Positions 51,324-61,046 of a stretch of 64,000 nucleotides of DNA are shown one piece after another (positions within the stretch are counted from its first letter, which is position 1; each line of letters starts with the position of its first letter). The notes beneath the pieces are model-generated. The model was not told the DNA's origin. It saw nothing but the letters and a program-made list of their open reading frames with translations, and ran no database searches. The stretch is taken from the NCBI RefSeq assembly GCF_009712475.1, contig NZ_VCJO01000018.1:21541-85540 (forward strand), written 5' to 3'. Source of the DNA: Micromonospora sp. CP22. GTDB lineage: Bacteria; Actinomycetota; Actinomycetes; Mycobacteriales; Micromonosporaceae. The position numbers were made by a program, and so were the translations under genes.

Positions 51324-53999
51324 ATGAGTCGGTGGAGCTTCGTGGGCCGGGCTGAGCAACTCGACCGTCTCCGGGTGGCGGTGGCCGGTGTTCACGGCCG
51401 GGGAATCCTCTTCACCGGCAGCGCTGGCATCGGCAAGAGCCGCCTACTCCACGAGGGTGTCGACGCGCTGCCCGGTGATGACTACGCGGTCTGGCGCATC
51501 GCGGCCAGCGCCACCACGTCCGCGATGGCCTTCGGCGGGCTGATCCAGGTGCTGCCGGAGCAACCCCAGGGCCTGTCCCCGGCCGGCATCCTGCGGTGGG
51601 CCCTCGACGTGTTGCAACACCAGGCCGCCGGCCGGCGGATCGTCCTCGCGGTCGACGACGCGCACCTGCTCGATCCACCGTCGGCCGCACTGGTGCATCT
51701 GGTGGCCCGGACGGAGAACGCCTCAGTGGTCGGCACCCTGCGCGACGGGGAGCAGATCCCGCTGCCGATCCGGGCACTGTGGACAGACGGGCTGGTCGAA
51801 CGGGCCGAGCTGGGTCCGATGACACCGGACGAGACGGCGGCCATGCTCAACGCCATCGTCGGCGGCCAGGTGGACAGCGGCTCCACCGACCGACTGGGCC
51901 GACTCAGCGCCGGCAACCCCCTGCTGCTGCGCGAGCTGGTGCACGCCGCCACCAACAGTGGCGAACTCGTCGAGAAGTACGGCGTCTGGACCTGGACGGG
52001 ACGGCTGGAACTGGCGCCCAGCCTGACCGAGCTGATCGACATCCGGATCGGTCAGCTCACCCCCGGGGTGCGGGCCGTGGTCGAGCTGGTCGCGTTCGGC
52101 GAGCCGCTCGGTCTGCGGCTGCTGCACCAGGCCGTCGAACAGCACGACGTGGAGTACGCCGAGGAGCGTGGACTGATCACCATGGTGGAGTCCGACCGGC
52201 GGCTCGACGTCCGGCTGGCCCATCCGCTCTACGGCGAGGTGGTACGCCGACAGTGCCCGGTGAGCCGGACCCGCCGGTTGCAGGCGAACCTGGCGGACCT
52301 GCTGGACAAGGTCGGCAAGCGGCGGCGGGAGGATCTGCTGCGGGTGGCGAGGTGGCGGCTGGCCTCTGGCACCGCACAGGACCCGACGATGCTGATCGCG
52401 GCGGCCGGTGAGGCGTTCGCACGGTACGACGTACCCCTGGCGACCCGGCTGGCCCGCGCGGCGCTCGACGCCGGTGGCGGGTTCGACGCCGCCGAGTTGC
52501 TGGCGACCATCCTGATGTTCGCCGACCGGCCCGCCGAGGCGCTCGGCGTGCTCGACGCCGTCGCCACCGACGCCGGCCAGGAGGAACGGCTCAGTCGGTG
52601 GCTGACGGTGCGGGGCATGGTCAGCTACTGGGGGCTGAGCCAGGCGTCCACTGTGGAGGAGATTGCCGACGAGGGCACGAAACTGACCGACGCCGCCGCG
52701 CAGGCCCGGGTCCGTGCCTTCGAGGCGATCATGCGGCTGCATCGGCTGGAGGCCCCGGCCGCGCTCCGGCTCGCACAGGGCGTGCTGGACCGGCCGGCGG
52801 CCAGTGTCGCCGCTCGCGAGCTGGCCCGCTGCACCATCGCGCACCTACAGGCCGTCCAGGGGCAACTGAGCCGCAGCGCCGCCGCGGTGGACCTGGTGCA
52901 GGCGAAGGCGGCCAATTGGCGGGCGGACATGCCGTACCTCCAACTGGCGGTGGAGTTGGCCCGGGGCACCCGGCTGGCCCTCTCCGGCGACCTCGTCGGC
53001 ATCGACGCGTTGGTCGCCGACGAGTTCGCCGACCTCGCCGACGCGGGAGACTTCCGGCTCGGCACCGGCTACCTGGCGATCCTGCGCGCGTACGCGGCCC
53101 GGCTGCGCGGACGCAGCGACACCGCGTTGCAGGCCGCGCTCAGTGCCTGCGCGGTCCTCGCGACCAGTCGGGTCTACGCGGGGCTGGCCCAGGCGGAGCG
53201 GGCGCAGGCCGCCGCGCTGCGCGGAGACGCCCGGCAGGCCGCCGAGGCGATCGCCGAGGCCGACCGCCTCCACTCCCCGAGCATGGCCGTGCTGTACCCG
53301 TGGCTGGAGCAGGCCCGGGTGGCGGCGCTGGCGGCCGGCGGTGACCTACCGACGGCGGTGAGCCGACTGCACAGTCTGGCGGATCGGCTACGCGCTGACG
53401 GCTTCGCCGGGCACGAGACCCTGGTGCTGCACGACCTGGTCCGGCTCGGTCAGGCTGCGGCGCAGACCGGGCCGAGGTGTTCCGATGGCACCCGCCGTAC
53501 CATCGCGCAGCGGTTGACGGAGCTGTCCGAGCAGGTCGACGGGGAGTTGCCGCCCCTGCTGGCCCGGCATGCGCGGGCGTCGGCCGATGCCGCGCCGGAA
53601 GGGCTACTCACCGCCGCCGACGGTTTCGCCGAGCGCGGGCTCGATCTGCTGGCCGCCGAGGCCGCCGCCGAAGCGGTGCACCTGTTGCGGCAGCGCCGCT
53701 CGCCCGAGGTCGCCCACGCCCGGCAACGACTCGGCGCCTTCCTCGCCTGCTGTGACATGGTGCACACTCCGGCGCTCCAGGCGGCCACTCCCACGTTGAC
53801 CGACCGGGAGTGGGAGGTGGCTCGGCTCGCGGCGGACGGCAGTACCAGTCGCGCCATCGCTGAGCAGCTCTTTCTCTCCGCTCGCACGGTGGAGAACCAC
53901 CTACAGCGGGTGTACAGCAAGCTCGGGGTGACCAGCCGGGCGGAGCTGCGGGTGGCGCTCGGCACGATCCCGGGGCACGACGGCACGACGACGACGTGA
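51324..53999 (+). CDS. Large ATP-binding LuxR-family (LAL) regulator
   Basis: An 891-residue regulator. Walker A GSAGIGKSR lies at residues 32-40 and Walker B IVLAVDDAHLLD near 106-117, forming an AAA/STAND ATPase module; a long Ala/Leu-rich helical repeat region (about 330-800) follows, and the LuxR helix-turn-helix sits at 825-885 (LTDREWEVARLAADGSTSRA, then IAEQLFLSARTVENHLQRVY). Such regulators are common in actinomycetes and often control catabolism or secondary metabolism on sensing a ligand with ATP. Its target is unclear; pncB starts 17 bases downstream and may be co-transcribed. Confidence 0.9.
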   Translation: MSRWSFVGRAEQLDRLRVAVAGVHGRGILFTGSAGIGKSRLLHEGVDALPGDDYAVWRIAASATTSAMAFGGLIQVLPEQPQGLSPAGILRWALDVLQHQAAGRRIVLAVDDAHLLDPPSAALVHLVARTENASVVGTLRDGEQIPLPIRALWTDGLVERAELGPMTPDETAAMLNAIVGGQVDSGSTDRLGRLSAGNPLLLRELVHAATNSGELVEKYGVWTWTGRLELAPSLTELIDIRIGQLTPGVRAVVELVAFGEPLGLRLLHQAVEQHDVEYAEERGLITMVESDRRLDVRLAHPLYGEVVRRQCPVSRTRRLQANLADLLDKVGKRRREDLLRVARWRLASGTAQDPTMLIAAAGEAFARYDVPLATRLARAALDAGGGFDAAELLATILMFADRPAEALGVLDAVATDAGQEERLSRWLTVRGMVSYWGLSQASTVEEIADEGTKLTDAAAQARVRAFEAIMRLHRLEAPAALRLAQGVLDRPAASVAARELARCTIAHLQAVQGQLSRSAAAVDLVQAKAANWRADMPYLQLAVELARGTRLALSGDLVGIDALVADEFADLADAGDFRLGTGYLAILRAYAARLRGRSDTALQAALSACAVLATSRVYAGLAQAERAQAAALRGDARQAAEAIAEADRLHSPSMAVLYPWLEQARVAALAAGGDLPTAVSRLHSLADRLRADGFAGHETLVLHDLVRLGQAAAQTGPRCSDGTRRTIAQRLTELSEQVDGELPPLLARHARASADAAPEGLLTAADGFAERGLDLLAAEAAAEAVHLLRQRRSPEVAHARQRLGAFLACCDMVHTPALQAATPTLTDREWEVARLAADGSTSRAIAEQLFLSARTVENHLQRVYSKLGVTSRAELRVALGTIPGHDGTTTT

Positions 54000-54015
54000 A
54001 CCCTAGTCTGAGGGG

Positions 54016-55302
54016 GTGCACACCCTTGGTCCCGCGCTGCTGACCGACCACTACGAGCTGACCATGGTCAACGCCGCCCTGCGGGACGGCACGGCCGACC
54101 GCCGCTGCGTCTTCGAGGTGTTCAGCCGGCGGCTGCCCCCGGGCCGCCGGTACGGCGTGGTCGCCGGCACCGCCCGTCTGATCGAGCTGATCCGTGAGTT
54201 CCGCTTCGACCCGGCCGACATCGAGTTCCTGCGCCGCACCGGCGTGGTGGACGATCCGGCCGCCGACTGGCTGGCCCGCTACCGGTTCACCGGCGAGATC
54301 GACGGGTACGCCGAGGGTGAACTCTTCTTCCCCGGTTCGCCGATCCTGACCGTGTCCGGCGGCTTCGCCGAGTGCGTGGTGCTGGAGACGCTGGTGCTGT
54401 CGGTGCTCAACCACGACTGTGCGGTGGCCGCCGCGGCGGCGCGGATGGTCACCGCCGCACGCGGGCGGGCGTTGATCGAGATGGGGTCGCGGCGGGCGCA
54501 CGAAGAGGCGGCGGTGGCGGCGGCGCGGGCGGCCTACCTGGCCGGTTTCCGGTTCACCTCCAACCTGGCGGCGGGCCGCCGGTACGGCATCCCCACCGCA
54601 GGCACCGCCGCACACGCCTTCACCCTGCTGCACGACGACGAGCGGGCCGCGTTCGCCTCTCAGGTCGCCACGCTGGGCAAGGACACCACGTTGCTGGTCG
54701 ACACGTACGACATCAGCCAGGGCATCCGTAACGCGATCGCGGTGGCCGGGCCGGAACTGCGGGCGGTCCGGATCGACTCCGGCGACCTGGCCGTGATCGC
54801 CCAGCAGTCCCGACAGTTGCTGGACTCGCTCGGTGCCACCGAAACGAAGATCATCGTCTCCGGTGACCTCGACGAGTACGCCATCGCGTCGTTGGCCGCC
54901 GAGCCGGTGGACATGTACGGCGCCGGCACCGCCGTGGTGACCGGCTCCGGCGCACCCACCGCCGGCCTGGTCTACAAGCTGGTCGAGGTGGAGGGCCGCC
55001 CGGTGGTCAAGCGGTCCGAGCACAAGGCCACCATCGGCGGCCGCAAGGTCGCCGTTCGTCGGCACAAGCCGACCGGTACCGCCACCGAGGAGATCATCGT
55101 CCCGCAGGGGGTCCCGGACCACCGGCCCAACGACCGCCTGCTGCAACGGTCGTACGTCGTGGCCGGCGAGCCGGTGAGCCTGCCGACGCTCGACGAGTCG
55201 CGGGAACATCTGCGACAGTGCCTCATCTCGATCCCGTGGGAGGGGCTGAAGCTTTCCGCGGGCGACCCGGCCATCCCGGTCACCGTGGTACCCGCCGAGT
55301 GA
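54016..55302 (+). CDS. pncB: Nicotinate phosphoribosyltransferase
   Basis: A 428-residue enzyme converting nicotinate and PRPP to nicotinate mononucleotide in NAD salvage. Conserved parts are LLTDHYELTMVNAALRDGTA, FEVFSRRLPPGRRYGVVAG, the phosphohistidine and PRPP-region segments GSRRAHEEAAVAAARAAYLA, GTAAHAFTLLH, LLVDTYDISQGIRNAI, RIDSGDLAVIAQQSRQLLD and IIVSGDLDEYAI. The C-terminal 100 residues match the mycobacterial PncB1 form. The GTG at 54016 starts the family N-terminus. pncA follows, giving a two-step nicotinamide salvage pair. Confidence 0.95.
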   Translation: MHTLGPALLTDHYELTMVNAALRDGTADRRCVFEVFSRRLPPGRRYGVVAGTARLIELIREFRFDPADIEFLRRTGVVDDPAADWLARYRFTGEIDGYAEGELFFPGSPILTVSGGFAECVVLETLVLSVLNHDCAVAAAAARMVTAARGRALIEMGSRRAHEEAAVAAARAAYLAGFRFTSNLAAGRRYGIPTAGTAAHAFTLLHDDERAAFASQVATLGKDTTLLVDTYDISQGIRNAIAVAGPELRAVRIDSGDLAVIAQQSRQLLDSLGATETKIIVSGDLDEYAIASLAAEPVDMYGAGTAVVTGSGAPTAGLVYKLVEVEGRPVVKRSEHKATIGGRKVAVRRHKPTGTATEEIIVPQGVPDHRPNDRLLQRSYVVAGEPVSLPTLDESREHLRQCLISIPWEGLKLSAGDPAIPVTVVPAE

Positions 55303-55316
55303 GAGGAGTGGGGTCG

Positions 55317-55898
55317 GTGAGCAACGCGCTGATCATCGTGGACGTGCAGAACGACTTCTGTGAGGGCGGCTCGTTGGCCGTGGCCGGCGGGGCGGGCGTC
55401 GCCGCCGGCATCTCCCGACTGCTGGCCGCCGAGCCGGACCGTTGGGAGCACGTCGTCGCGACGAAGGACTACCACGTCGACCCGGGCACGCATTTCTCCG
55501 ACTCGCCGGATTTCGTGAGCACCTGGCCCCGGCACTGCGTGGTCGACACCCCGGGTTCCGAGTTCCACCCGGAGTTGGCCACCGACCGGATCGAGGCGAT
55601 CTTCCTCAAGGGCGAGTACTCCGCCGCGTACTCCGGGTTCGAGGGGCACACCGGGAACGGCGAAGGTCTTGCCGACTGGCTGCGGCGGCACGGCGTGGAT
55701 CGGGTGGACGTGGTCGGTATCGCCACCGACCACTGCGTACGGGCCACTGCCCTGGACGCCGCCCGGGAGGGCTTCGACACCACCGTCCTGCTCGACCTGA
55801 CGGCGGCTGTCGCCCCGGACACCACCGACATCGCGCTGCGCGCCTTCGACGGTGCCGGGATCGCCACAATCGGCGCCCCTGTGATCAAAGCCGCATGA
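55317..55898 (+). CDS. pncA: Nicotinamidase (PncA)
   Basis: A 193-residue cysteine hydrolase converting nicotinamide to nicotinate. The catalytic triad is Asp9 (IIVDVQNDF), Lys98 (FLKGEY) and Cys140 (ATDHCVRATA); the metal ligands Asp51, His53, His59 and His73 all sit two residues after their M. tuberculosis PncA counterparts. The GTG at 55317 has GAGGAG upstream, right behind the pncB stop; the frame's extension to 55218 is a shadow. By family knowledge such an enzyme would also activate pyrazinamide. Confidence 0.96.
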   Translation: MSNALIIVDVQNDFCEGGSLAVAGGAGVAAGISRLLAAEPDRWEHVVATKDYHVDPGTHFSDSPDFVSTWPRHCVVDTPGSEFHPELATDRIEAIFLKGEYSAAYSGFEGHTGNGEGLADWLRRHGVDRVDVVGIATDHCVRATALDAAREGFDTTVLLDLTAAVAPDTTDIALRAFDGAGIATIGAPVIKAA

Positions 55899-55963
55899 GG
55901 CGTTAATCCGTTGGCAGCCGTCATGCCGCCGGTCAAGGATGTCCGGCGGAGGTACGGACCGAC

Positions 55964-57202
55964 GTGAACATGAAGCCTTACCGGGAGGCGCTCGCCCTGC
56001 CCGGTTTGCGGTCGCTGCTGCTGGTGGCGGTGTTGGCCCGGGTGCCGTTGACCGCCACCGGCGTCACGCTGACGTTCTACGTCGTACAGGACCTCGGGCG
56101 CGGCTACGGTGCGGCGGGCCTGGTCGGCGCGGCGATCACCGTCGGCGCGGCGGTCGGCGGCCCGTTGCTCGGCCGCCTGGTGGACCGTCGCGGCTTGCGG
56201 CCGGTGCTGGTGCTGACCGCCGTGGCGGAGGCCGTCTTCTGGTCCAGCGCGCCGATGTTGTCGTACTACCTGCTGTTGCCGGCCGCGTTCCTGGCCGGCC
56301 TGCTGGCGCTGCCGATCTTCTCGGTGATCCGGCAGTCCATCGCCGCGCTGGTCCCGGCGGAGAAGCGCCGACCCGCGTACGCCCTGGACTCCATGTCGGT
56401 CGAGCTGTCGTTCATGATCGGTCCCGCCCTGGCCACGGTGGGTGTCACCACCATCTCCGCCCGCCTCACGCTCTACCTCGTCGGTGCCGGCATCGTCGCC
56501 GCCGGGGTGGTGTTGTGGCTGCTCAACCCACCGGTACGCAGCGCCGCCGAGGAGTCGACGGGACCACAGCCACGGATCGCCCGGCGACAGTGGCTCACCT
56601 CGCGACTGGTGGCGGTGTTCGCCGTCAGCGCTGCGGCGACCCTCGTGCTCGGCGGCACCGACGTGGCGGTCATCGCGGTGCTGCGGGAGAACGGCGACGT
56701 CGGTTTCACCGGCGCGGTGCTCTCCATCTGGGCGGTGGCGTCACTGGTCGGCGGCTTCACGTACGGCGCGGTGCACCGCTCGTTCTCCCCGGTGACGCTG
56801 ATGGCCGCGCTGAGCCTGTGCACCATCCCGGTGGGGCTCGGCGGGGCACACTGGTGGCTACTCTGCCTCGCGCTGATTCCGGCCGGTCTACTCTGCGCGC
56901 CCACCATCGCGGCCACCTCCGACGCGGTCAGCCGCCTGGCCCCGGCCAACGTACGCGGCGAGGCGATGGGTATGCACGGCTCGGCGGTCACCGTCGGCAT
57001 CGCGGTCGGCGCTCCGCTGGCCGGTGCGGTCATCGACGCCACCGCACCGCTGTGGGGGTTCGCGGTCACCGGCGCGATCGGTGCCCTGGTGGCCCTGGCG
57101 GTGCTGCCGAGCGAACTTCGCCACCGGCGCTCGGACGCCTCTGCCACCGCCCCGAGCGACGCCGACCGCGACACGCCACCGCTCGCCCCAACCCCCTCCT
57201 GA
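55964..57202 (+). CDS. Major facilitator superfamily transporter
   Basis: A 412-residue MFS permease with twelve predicted helices. The loop 2-3 signature appears as GPLLGRLVDRRGLRPVL, and the second half has an equivalent Gly-rich turn (GGFTYGAVHRSFSP). The N-terminus (REALALPGLRSLLLVAVLAR) is typical of actinomycete drug- or sugar-type exporters of the EmrB/DHA1-like groups. The substrate cannot be assigned. GTG 55964 has GGAGG about ten bases upstream. The cytoplasmic C-terminus is a short Asp/Ser/Pro-rich tail. It stands alone between pncA and a repeat-rich gap. Confidence 0.88.
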   Translation: MNMKPYREALALPGLRSLLLVAVLARVPLTATGVTLTFYVVQDLGRGYGAAGLVGAAITVGAAVGGPLLGRLVDRRGLRPVLVLTAVAEAVFWSSAPMLSYYLLLPAAFLAGLLALPIFSVIRQSIAALVPAEKRRPAYALDSMSVELSFMIGPALATVGVTTISARLTLYLVGAGIVAAGVVLWLLNPPVRSAAEESTGPQPRIARRQWLTSRLVAVFAVSAAATLVLGGTDVAVIAVLRENGDVGFTGAVLSIWAVASLVGGFTYGAVHRSFSPVTLMAALSLCTIPVGLGGAHWWLLCLALIPAGLLCAPTIAATSDAVSRLAPANVRGEAMGMHGSAVTVGIAVGAPLAGAVIDATAPLWGFAVTGAIGALVALAVLPSELRHRRSDASATAPSDADRDTPPLAPTPS

Positions 57203-57370
57203 CCTCACCCATGGGCCCGGCGGGTCTTCCTCGTCGCGGATCCGACCGACCCCCCGCCCCCGCCCCCGCGCGCCGCGCGGACAGCGGACAGCGGACAGGG
57301 ATCTTCCACCTCGCCTACCCGCCATCCGATCCACCGCCTCGTGAGCCCAGCCCAGGCCAGGCCAGCCCAG

Positions 57371-57430
57371 GCCAGGTCAGGCCGGGCCAGGTCAGGCCGG
57401 GCCAGGTCAGGCCGGGCCAGGTCAGGCCGG
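57371..57430. repeat. 15-bp tandem repeat, four perfect copies
   Basis: The unit GCCAGGTCAGGCCGG repeats four times without change, preceded from about 57343 by degenerate copies built of the same GCCAG/CCCAG words. The period is a multiple of three, but no frame across it looks like a gene. Copy number is likely to vary between strains. Confidence 0.9.
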
Positions 57431-57753
57431 GCCACCACGAAGCGTGACATCTACTCCACCTCACCATCTCCCAAGCGCTCGCTTTGCTCTGCTTACACGG
57501 ACGCACAGAAATTACGCACCGTGTTCACATGGTCGACGGCCCACCCTCGCGCTGACGCGTCTGAGCAGGTAGATCGCTTGTGCGTGGGTTGAAGCAGAGC
57601 AAAGGATGGCAAGGGACAACAGGCAGGCAGCCGGGGATTGTCACCCAGAGTTATGTTCACCGCGACCAGGAGACCGCTACCGAGGGTGAGGGCGAGGAGC
57701 GCCGCCGCTTGGCGGGCAGCGGGGCGGCAACACAGGCGGGGACGGAAATGCGG

Positions 57754-57789
57754 ACGGGCGCCGACCCCTGGTGGGGGATCGGCGCCCGT
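57754..57789 (-). terminator. Terminator hairpin after ctaD
   Basis: Eleven-base arms ACGGGCGCCGA and TCGGCGCCCGT enclose 14 bases with an inner CCCC/GGGG pairing, ending 16 bases from the minus-strand ctaD stop. Confidence 0.8.
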
Positions 57790-57805
57790 CGTACGGCGCT
57801 GTTGG

Positions 57806-59563
57806 TCAGTTGCGGTCGATGTCGCTGGCTACGTCCTCGGTGTAGCTGGCACCGCCGTCGGACTCCTTGGTCAGCGGCTTGGCACCACCCTCGGGCGGAC
57901 CGGCCAGCGTCTGCCCGGCGGCCAGCTCCGGGAACTTGTGGTCGAAGGCGGGCCGCTCCGAGCGGATCCGGGGCATCCGGTCGAAGTTGCGCAGCGGCGG
58001 CGGCGAACTGGTCGCCCACTCCAGCGAGTTGCCGTGACCCCACGGGTCGTCCACCTCGACCACCGGGCCGGCCTTGTAGGACTTCCAGCAGTTGTAGATG
58101 AACGGCAGCGTCGAGATACCGGTGATGAAGGCACCGATCGTGGAGATCATGTTCAGCGTGGTGAAGCCGTCGCCGGGCAGGTAGTCCGCGTACCGGCGGG
58201 GCATGCCCTCGTTACCCAGCCAGTGCTGGATGAGGAACGTGGTGTGGAAGCCGATCATGGTCAGCCAGAAGTGAATCTTGCCGAGCCGCTCGTCGAGCAT
58301 CCGGCCGAACATCTTCGGGAACCAGAAGTAGATGCCGGCGAACACCGCGAACACGATCGTGCCGAAGAGCACGTAGTGGAAGTGCGCCACCACGAAGTAC
58401 GAGTCGTGCAGGTGGAAGTCCAGCGGCGGCGCGGCCAGCAGCACCCCGGTCAGACCACCGAAGAGGAAGGTGACCAGGAAGCCGACGGACCAGAGCATCG
58501 GCGTCTCGAAACTGATCTGCCCCCGCCACATGGTGCCGATCCAGTTGAAGAACTTCATGCCGGTCGGCACGGCGATCAGGTAGCTCAGGAAGCTGAAGAA
58601 CGGCAGCAGCACCTGACCGGTGGCGAACATGTGGTGCGCCCAGACGCTCATCGACAGACCGGCGATGGCGATGGTGGCGGCGACCAGACCCTTGTAGCCG
58701 AAGATCGGCTTGCGGGAGAAGACCGGGATGATCTCGCTGACGATGCCGAAGAACGGCAGCGCGATGATGTAGACCTCGGGGTGGCCGAAGAACCAGAACA
58801 GGTGCTGCCAGAGCATCGGCCCGCCGGTCTCCGGGCTGTAGACCTGTGCACCGAGTAGCCGGTCGGCGGCCAGCGCGAACAGCGCGGCGGCCAGCAGCGG
58901 GAAGACCAGGATCACCAAGAGGCTGGTGACCAGCATGTTCCAGGTGAAGATCGGCATCCGGAACATGGTCATGCCCGGCGCGCGCAGGGTCAGGATCGTG
59001 GTGATCAGGTTGACCGCGCCGAGGATGGTGCCCAGACCGGAGACGGCCAGGCCGACCACCCACAGGTTGCCGCCGACGCCCGGGGCGTGCTCGCTGGTGC
59101 TCAGCGGGGTGTACGCGGTCCAGCCGAAGTCCGCCGCGCCACCCGGGGTGAGGAAGCCGGCGGTGGCCATGGTGCCACCGAACAGGTACAGCCAGTAGGC
59201 GAAGCTGTTCAGGCGCGGGAAGGAGACATCCGGAGCGCCGATCTGGATGGGCACGACGTAGTTGCCGAACGCGAACACGATGGGCGTCGCGAAGAACAGC
59301 AGCATGATCGTGCCGTGCATCGTGAACAGCTGGTTGTACTGCTCGGGCGACAGGAACTGCAGCCCGGGCCGGGCCAGCTCGGCCCGCATGATCAGGGCCA
59401 TCAGACCACCGATCATGAAGAACACGAACGCGGTGACCATGTACATGATCCCGATTTGCTTCGCGTCCGTGGTCCGCAGCAGCCGCGCGATGGCCGACCC
59501 CTTGACCGGCTCCCGGACCGGCCAGGGCCGGGTCACGACCGGCTTGGGTGCGACGGTGGTCAC
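57806..59563 (-). CDS. ctaD: Cytochrome c oxidase subunit I
   Basis: A 585-residue catalytic subunit of the aa3-type oxidase that reduces oxygen to water and pumps protons. Twelve or more helices are visible. Haem and CuB ligands occur in TMHGTIMLLFF, in FWFFGHPEVYIIALPFFG (CuB His cross-linked to Tyr), in WAHHMFATG (two CuB His) and in VVAHFHYVLFG (haem ligands). The K-channel Lys and D-channel Asp lie in expected blocks (GNYVVPIQIGAPDVSFPRLN). GTG 59563 has GGAGG 12 bases upstream and matches the actinomycete N-terminus. The C-terminal tail is hydrophilic. The other subunits lie outside this window, as often seen. Confidence 0.97.
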   Translation of the reverse strand: MTTVAPKPVVTRPWPVREPVKGSAIARLLRTTDAKQIGIMYMVTAFVFFMIGGLMALIMRAELARPGLQFLSPEQYNQLFTMHGTIMLLFFATPIVFAFGNYVVPIQIGAPDVSFPRLNSFAYWLYLFGGTMATAGFLTPGGAADFGWTAYTPLSTSEHAPGVGGNLWVVGLAVSGLGTILGAVNLITTILTLRAPGMTMFRMPIFTWNMLVTSLLVILVFPLLAAALFALAADRLLGAQVYSPETGGPMLWQHLFWFFGHPEVYIIALPFFGIVSEIIPVFSRKPIFGYKGLVAATIAIAGLSMSVWAHHMFATGQVLLPFFSFLSYLIAVPTGMKFFNWIGTMWRGQISFETPMLWSVGFLVTFLFGGLTGVLLAAPPLDFHLHDSYFVVAHFHYVLFGTIVFAVFAGIYFWFPKMFGRMLDERLGKIHFWLTMIGFHTTFLIQHWLGNEGMPRRYADYLPGDGFTTLNMISTIGAFITGISTLPFIYNCWKSYKAGPVVEVDDPWGHGNSLEWATSSPPPLRNFDRMPRIRSERPAFDHKFPELAAGQTLAGPPEGGAKPLTKESDGGASYTEDVASDIDRN

Positions 59564-59681
59564 GAGTGGCCTCCGGTTCTGGGTTGTCCCGCTCGGCACG
59601 CGCTGTATCGGCGGGCCGTCATCCGCAAGGAGGATAGTCCCCGGCAGGTGAGAGCACCGCGTGGGGTAGCCCGGAGGTGGA

Positions 59682-60788
59682 TCACAGCGGGCCGAGGAGC
59701 AGCCGGTAGTGCTCGCCGAAGATGCGGTCGCCGCGTCCGCGCAGCAACGGGTCGCGCAGCGCGGGCGGCACGTCGCGGGTGCGGTTGCGGTCCCGGGTCC
59801 GGTCCTGCACCCATCGGGTACGCGGCCGACGGCGACTCTCGTACGCGGTCAGCGCCGCGTCGACGCTGCCTGCCGCGTGCAACGACTCGGCCAGCACCAC
59901 GGCGTCCTCCAGGGCCATCGCCGCCCCCTGGGACAGGGTCGGGGCGGTGGCGTGGGCGGCGTCGCCGATCAGGAGCACCCGGCCGCGGTACCAGCGCCCG
60001 AGTTCGACCTCGTCGGTGGTGGTGGCGTACACCCCGTCGAGTGCGTCGAGCACCTCCGGCACCGGTCCGCCGTACTCACCGAACAGCTCGCGTAGCCGGG
60101 CCAGCGGGTCGGCCGGGAGGTCGGTGCCGGCTTCGTCGGCGTAGCAGTGCAGACGCCCGGCGCCGATCGGCACCATGAGGAAGCCGCAGCGTTGCCCGAG
60201 CAGCGCGGTCCACTCGTCGACCGCCGGGCCATCGCGTACCACGCTGCGATAGACCACCTGCCCGGCAGGACGCGGTGGGCCACCGAGGGCGGCCAGCGTC
60301 CGGATCGAGGAACGCGGCCCGTCGGCCCCGATCACCAGGTCGTACTCGGTCTGGGTGCCGTCGACGAAGGTGACGCCGACGGTGGAGGGCAGCAGCTCGA
60401 TGGTGCGTACCTCCGCGCCGTGCCGGACCGCACCGCCGGCACCGCTGAGCAGCACCCGGTGCAGGTCGGAGCGGGCCAGCGCGCGGCACTCGCCGACCTC
60501 GGCCCAGAGAGCGTCGAGGTCGACCTCGCACAGCGGCGCTCCGGTCGAGTCGAGGAACCGCTGCCGGTGGATGACCTTGCCGTACGGGCGGACCGGGCCG
60601 TCGAGGTCCAGCCGACGCAGCGCGCGGGCCGCGTTGCCAGGTAGGTACAGGCCGACATCGGTGAGATCGTGCGGCGGGGCCTTGTCGGTGAGGTCCGGCC
60701 GAAAGCCCGCCAGGCGCAGCGCACGGGCCACGGCGAGCCCGGCGATGCCCGCGCCGACGACGAGAATGCGCAGGGGGGAGCCACGCAT
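59682..60788 (-). CDS. FAD-dependent monooxygenase (PHBH-like fold)
   Basis: A 368-residue flavoprotein oxygenase. The ADP-binding GxGxxG motif is ILVVGAGIAGLAVARALRLA at the N-terminus, the DG motif is DLVIGADGPRSSIR, and the GD motif for the FAD ribityl chain is VLLIGDAAHATAPTLSQGAA. These three place it in the class A aromatic hydroxylase group. The substrate is unknown; relatives act on salicylates, polyketides or zeaxanthin. ATG 60788 has GGAGG 12 bases upstream. It is monocistronic and divergent from the cellulase. Confidence 0.92.
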   Translation of the reverse strand: MRGSPLRILVVGAGIAGLAVARALRLAGFRPDLTDKAPPHDLTDVGLYLPGNAARALRRLDLDGPVRPYGKVIHRQRFLDSTGAPLCEVDLDALWAEVGECRALARSDLHRVLLSGAGGAVRHGAEVRTIELLPSTVGVTFVDGTQTEYDLVIGADGPRSSIRTLAALGGPPRPAGQVVYRSVVRDGPAVDEWTALLGQRCGFLMVPIGAGRLHCYADEAGTDLPADPLARLRELFGEYGGPVPEVLDALDGVYATTTDEVELGRWYRGRVLLIGDAAHATAPTLSQGAAMALEDAVVLAESLHAAGSVDAALTAYESRRRPRTRWVQDRTRDRNRTRDVPPALRDPLLRGRGDRIFGEHYRLLLGPL

Positions 60789-61046
60789 GGGGTTGTACGC
60801 CTCCGGAGGGGTTCGGCACGCGTTGAAGGCAAGAGACTACTCGGCGCAATCGGCACACACCAGAGGCAACCGGCCCACCCCCGACATCCCTCGGCATTGT
60901 CGTATCCGCCCGTCGGCGGCGGTGTCCAGCCGGCCGGAGCGGGCCGGATGTCTGATGGTGGCGTCCGTGACAGTCGTCGCATTTACCGCCTATCACCCTC
61001 ACCGGTTGCGCTGATTGTTTCAAGGATGTAAATGTGACGATGAGCG

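Larger units (their letters stand above)
57203..57805. other. Repeat-bearing intergenic region without a gene
   Basis: This 600-base gap between MFS and ctaD holds a Pro/Arg-coding-like GC-rich leader, the tandem repeat at 57371-57430, then a less GC-rich stretch with several A/T-rich patches (57440-57660) that may mark an old insertion. Frames crossing it yield only repeat-derived or low-complexity sequence. The last 50 bases contain the ctaD terminator. Confidence 0.5.

Noticed and set aside
57341..57592. Short frame across the 15-bp repeats
   Set aside because: The apparent repeat peptide results from a repeat whose period is a multiple of three; no start signal and no conserved sequence.
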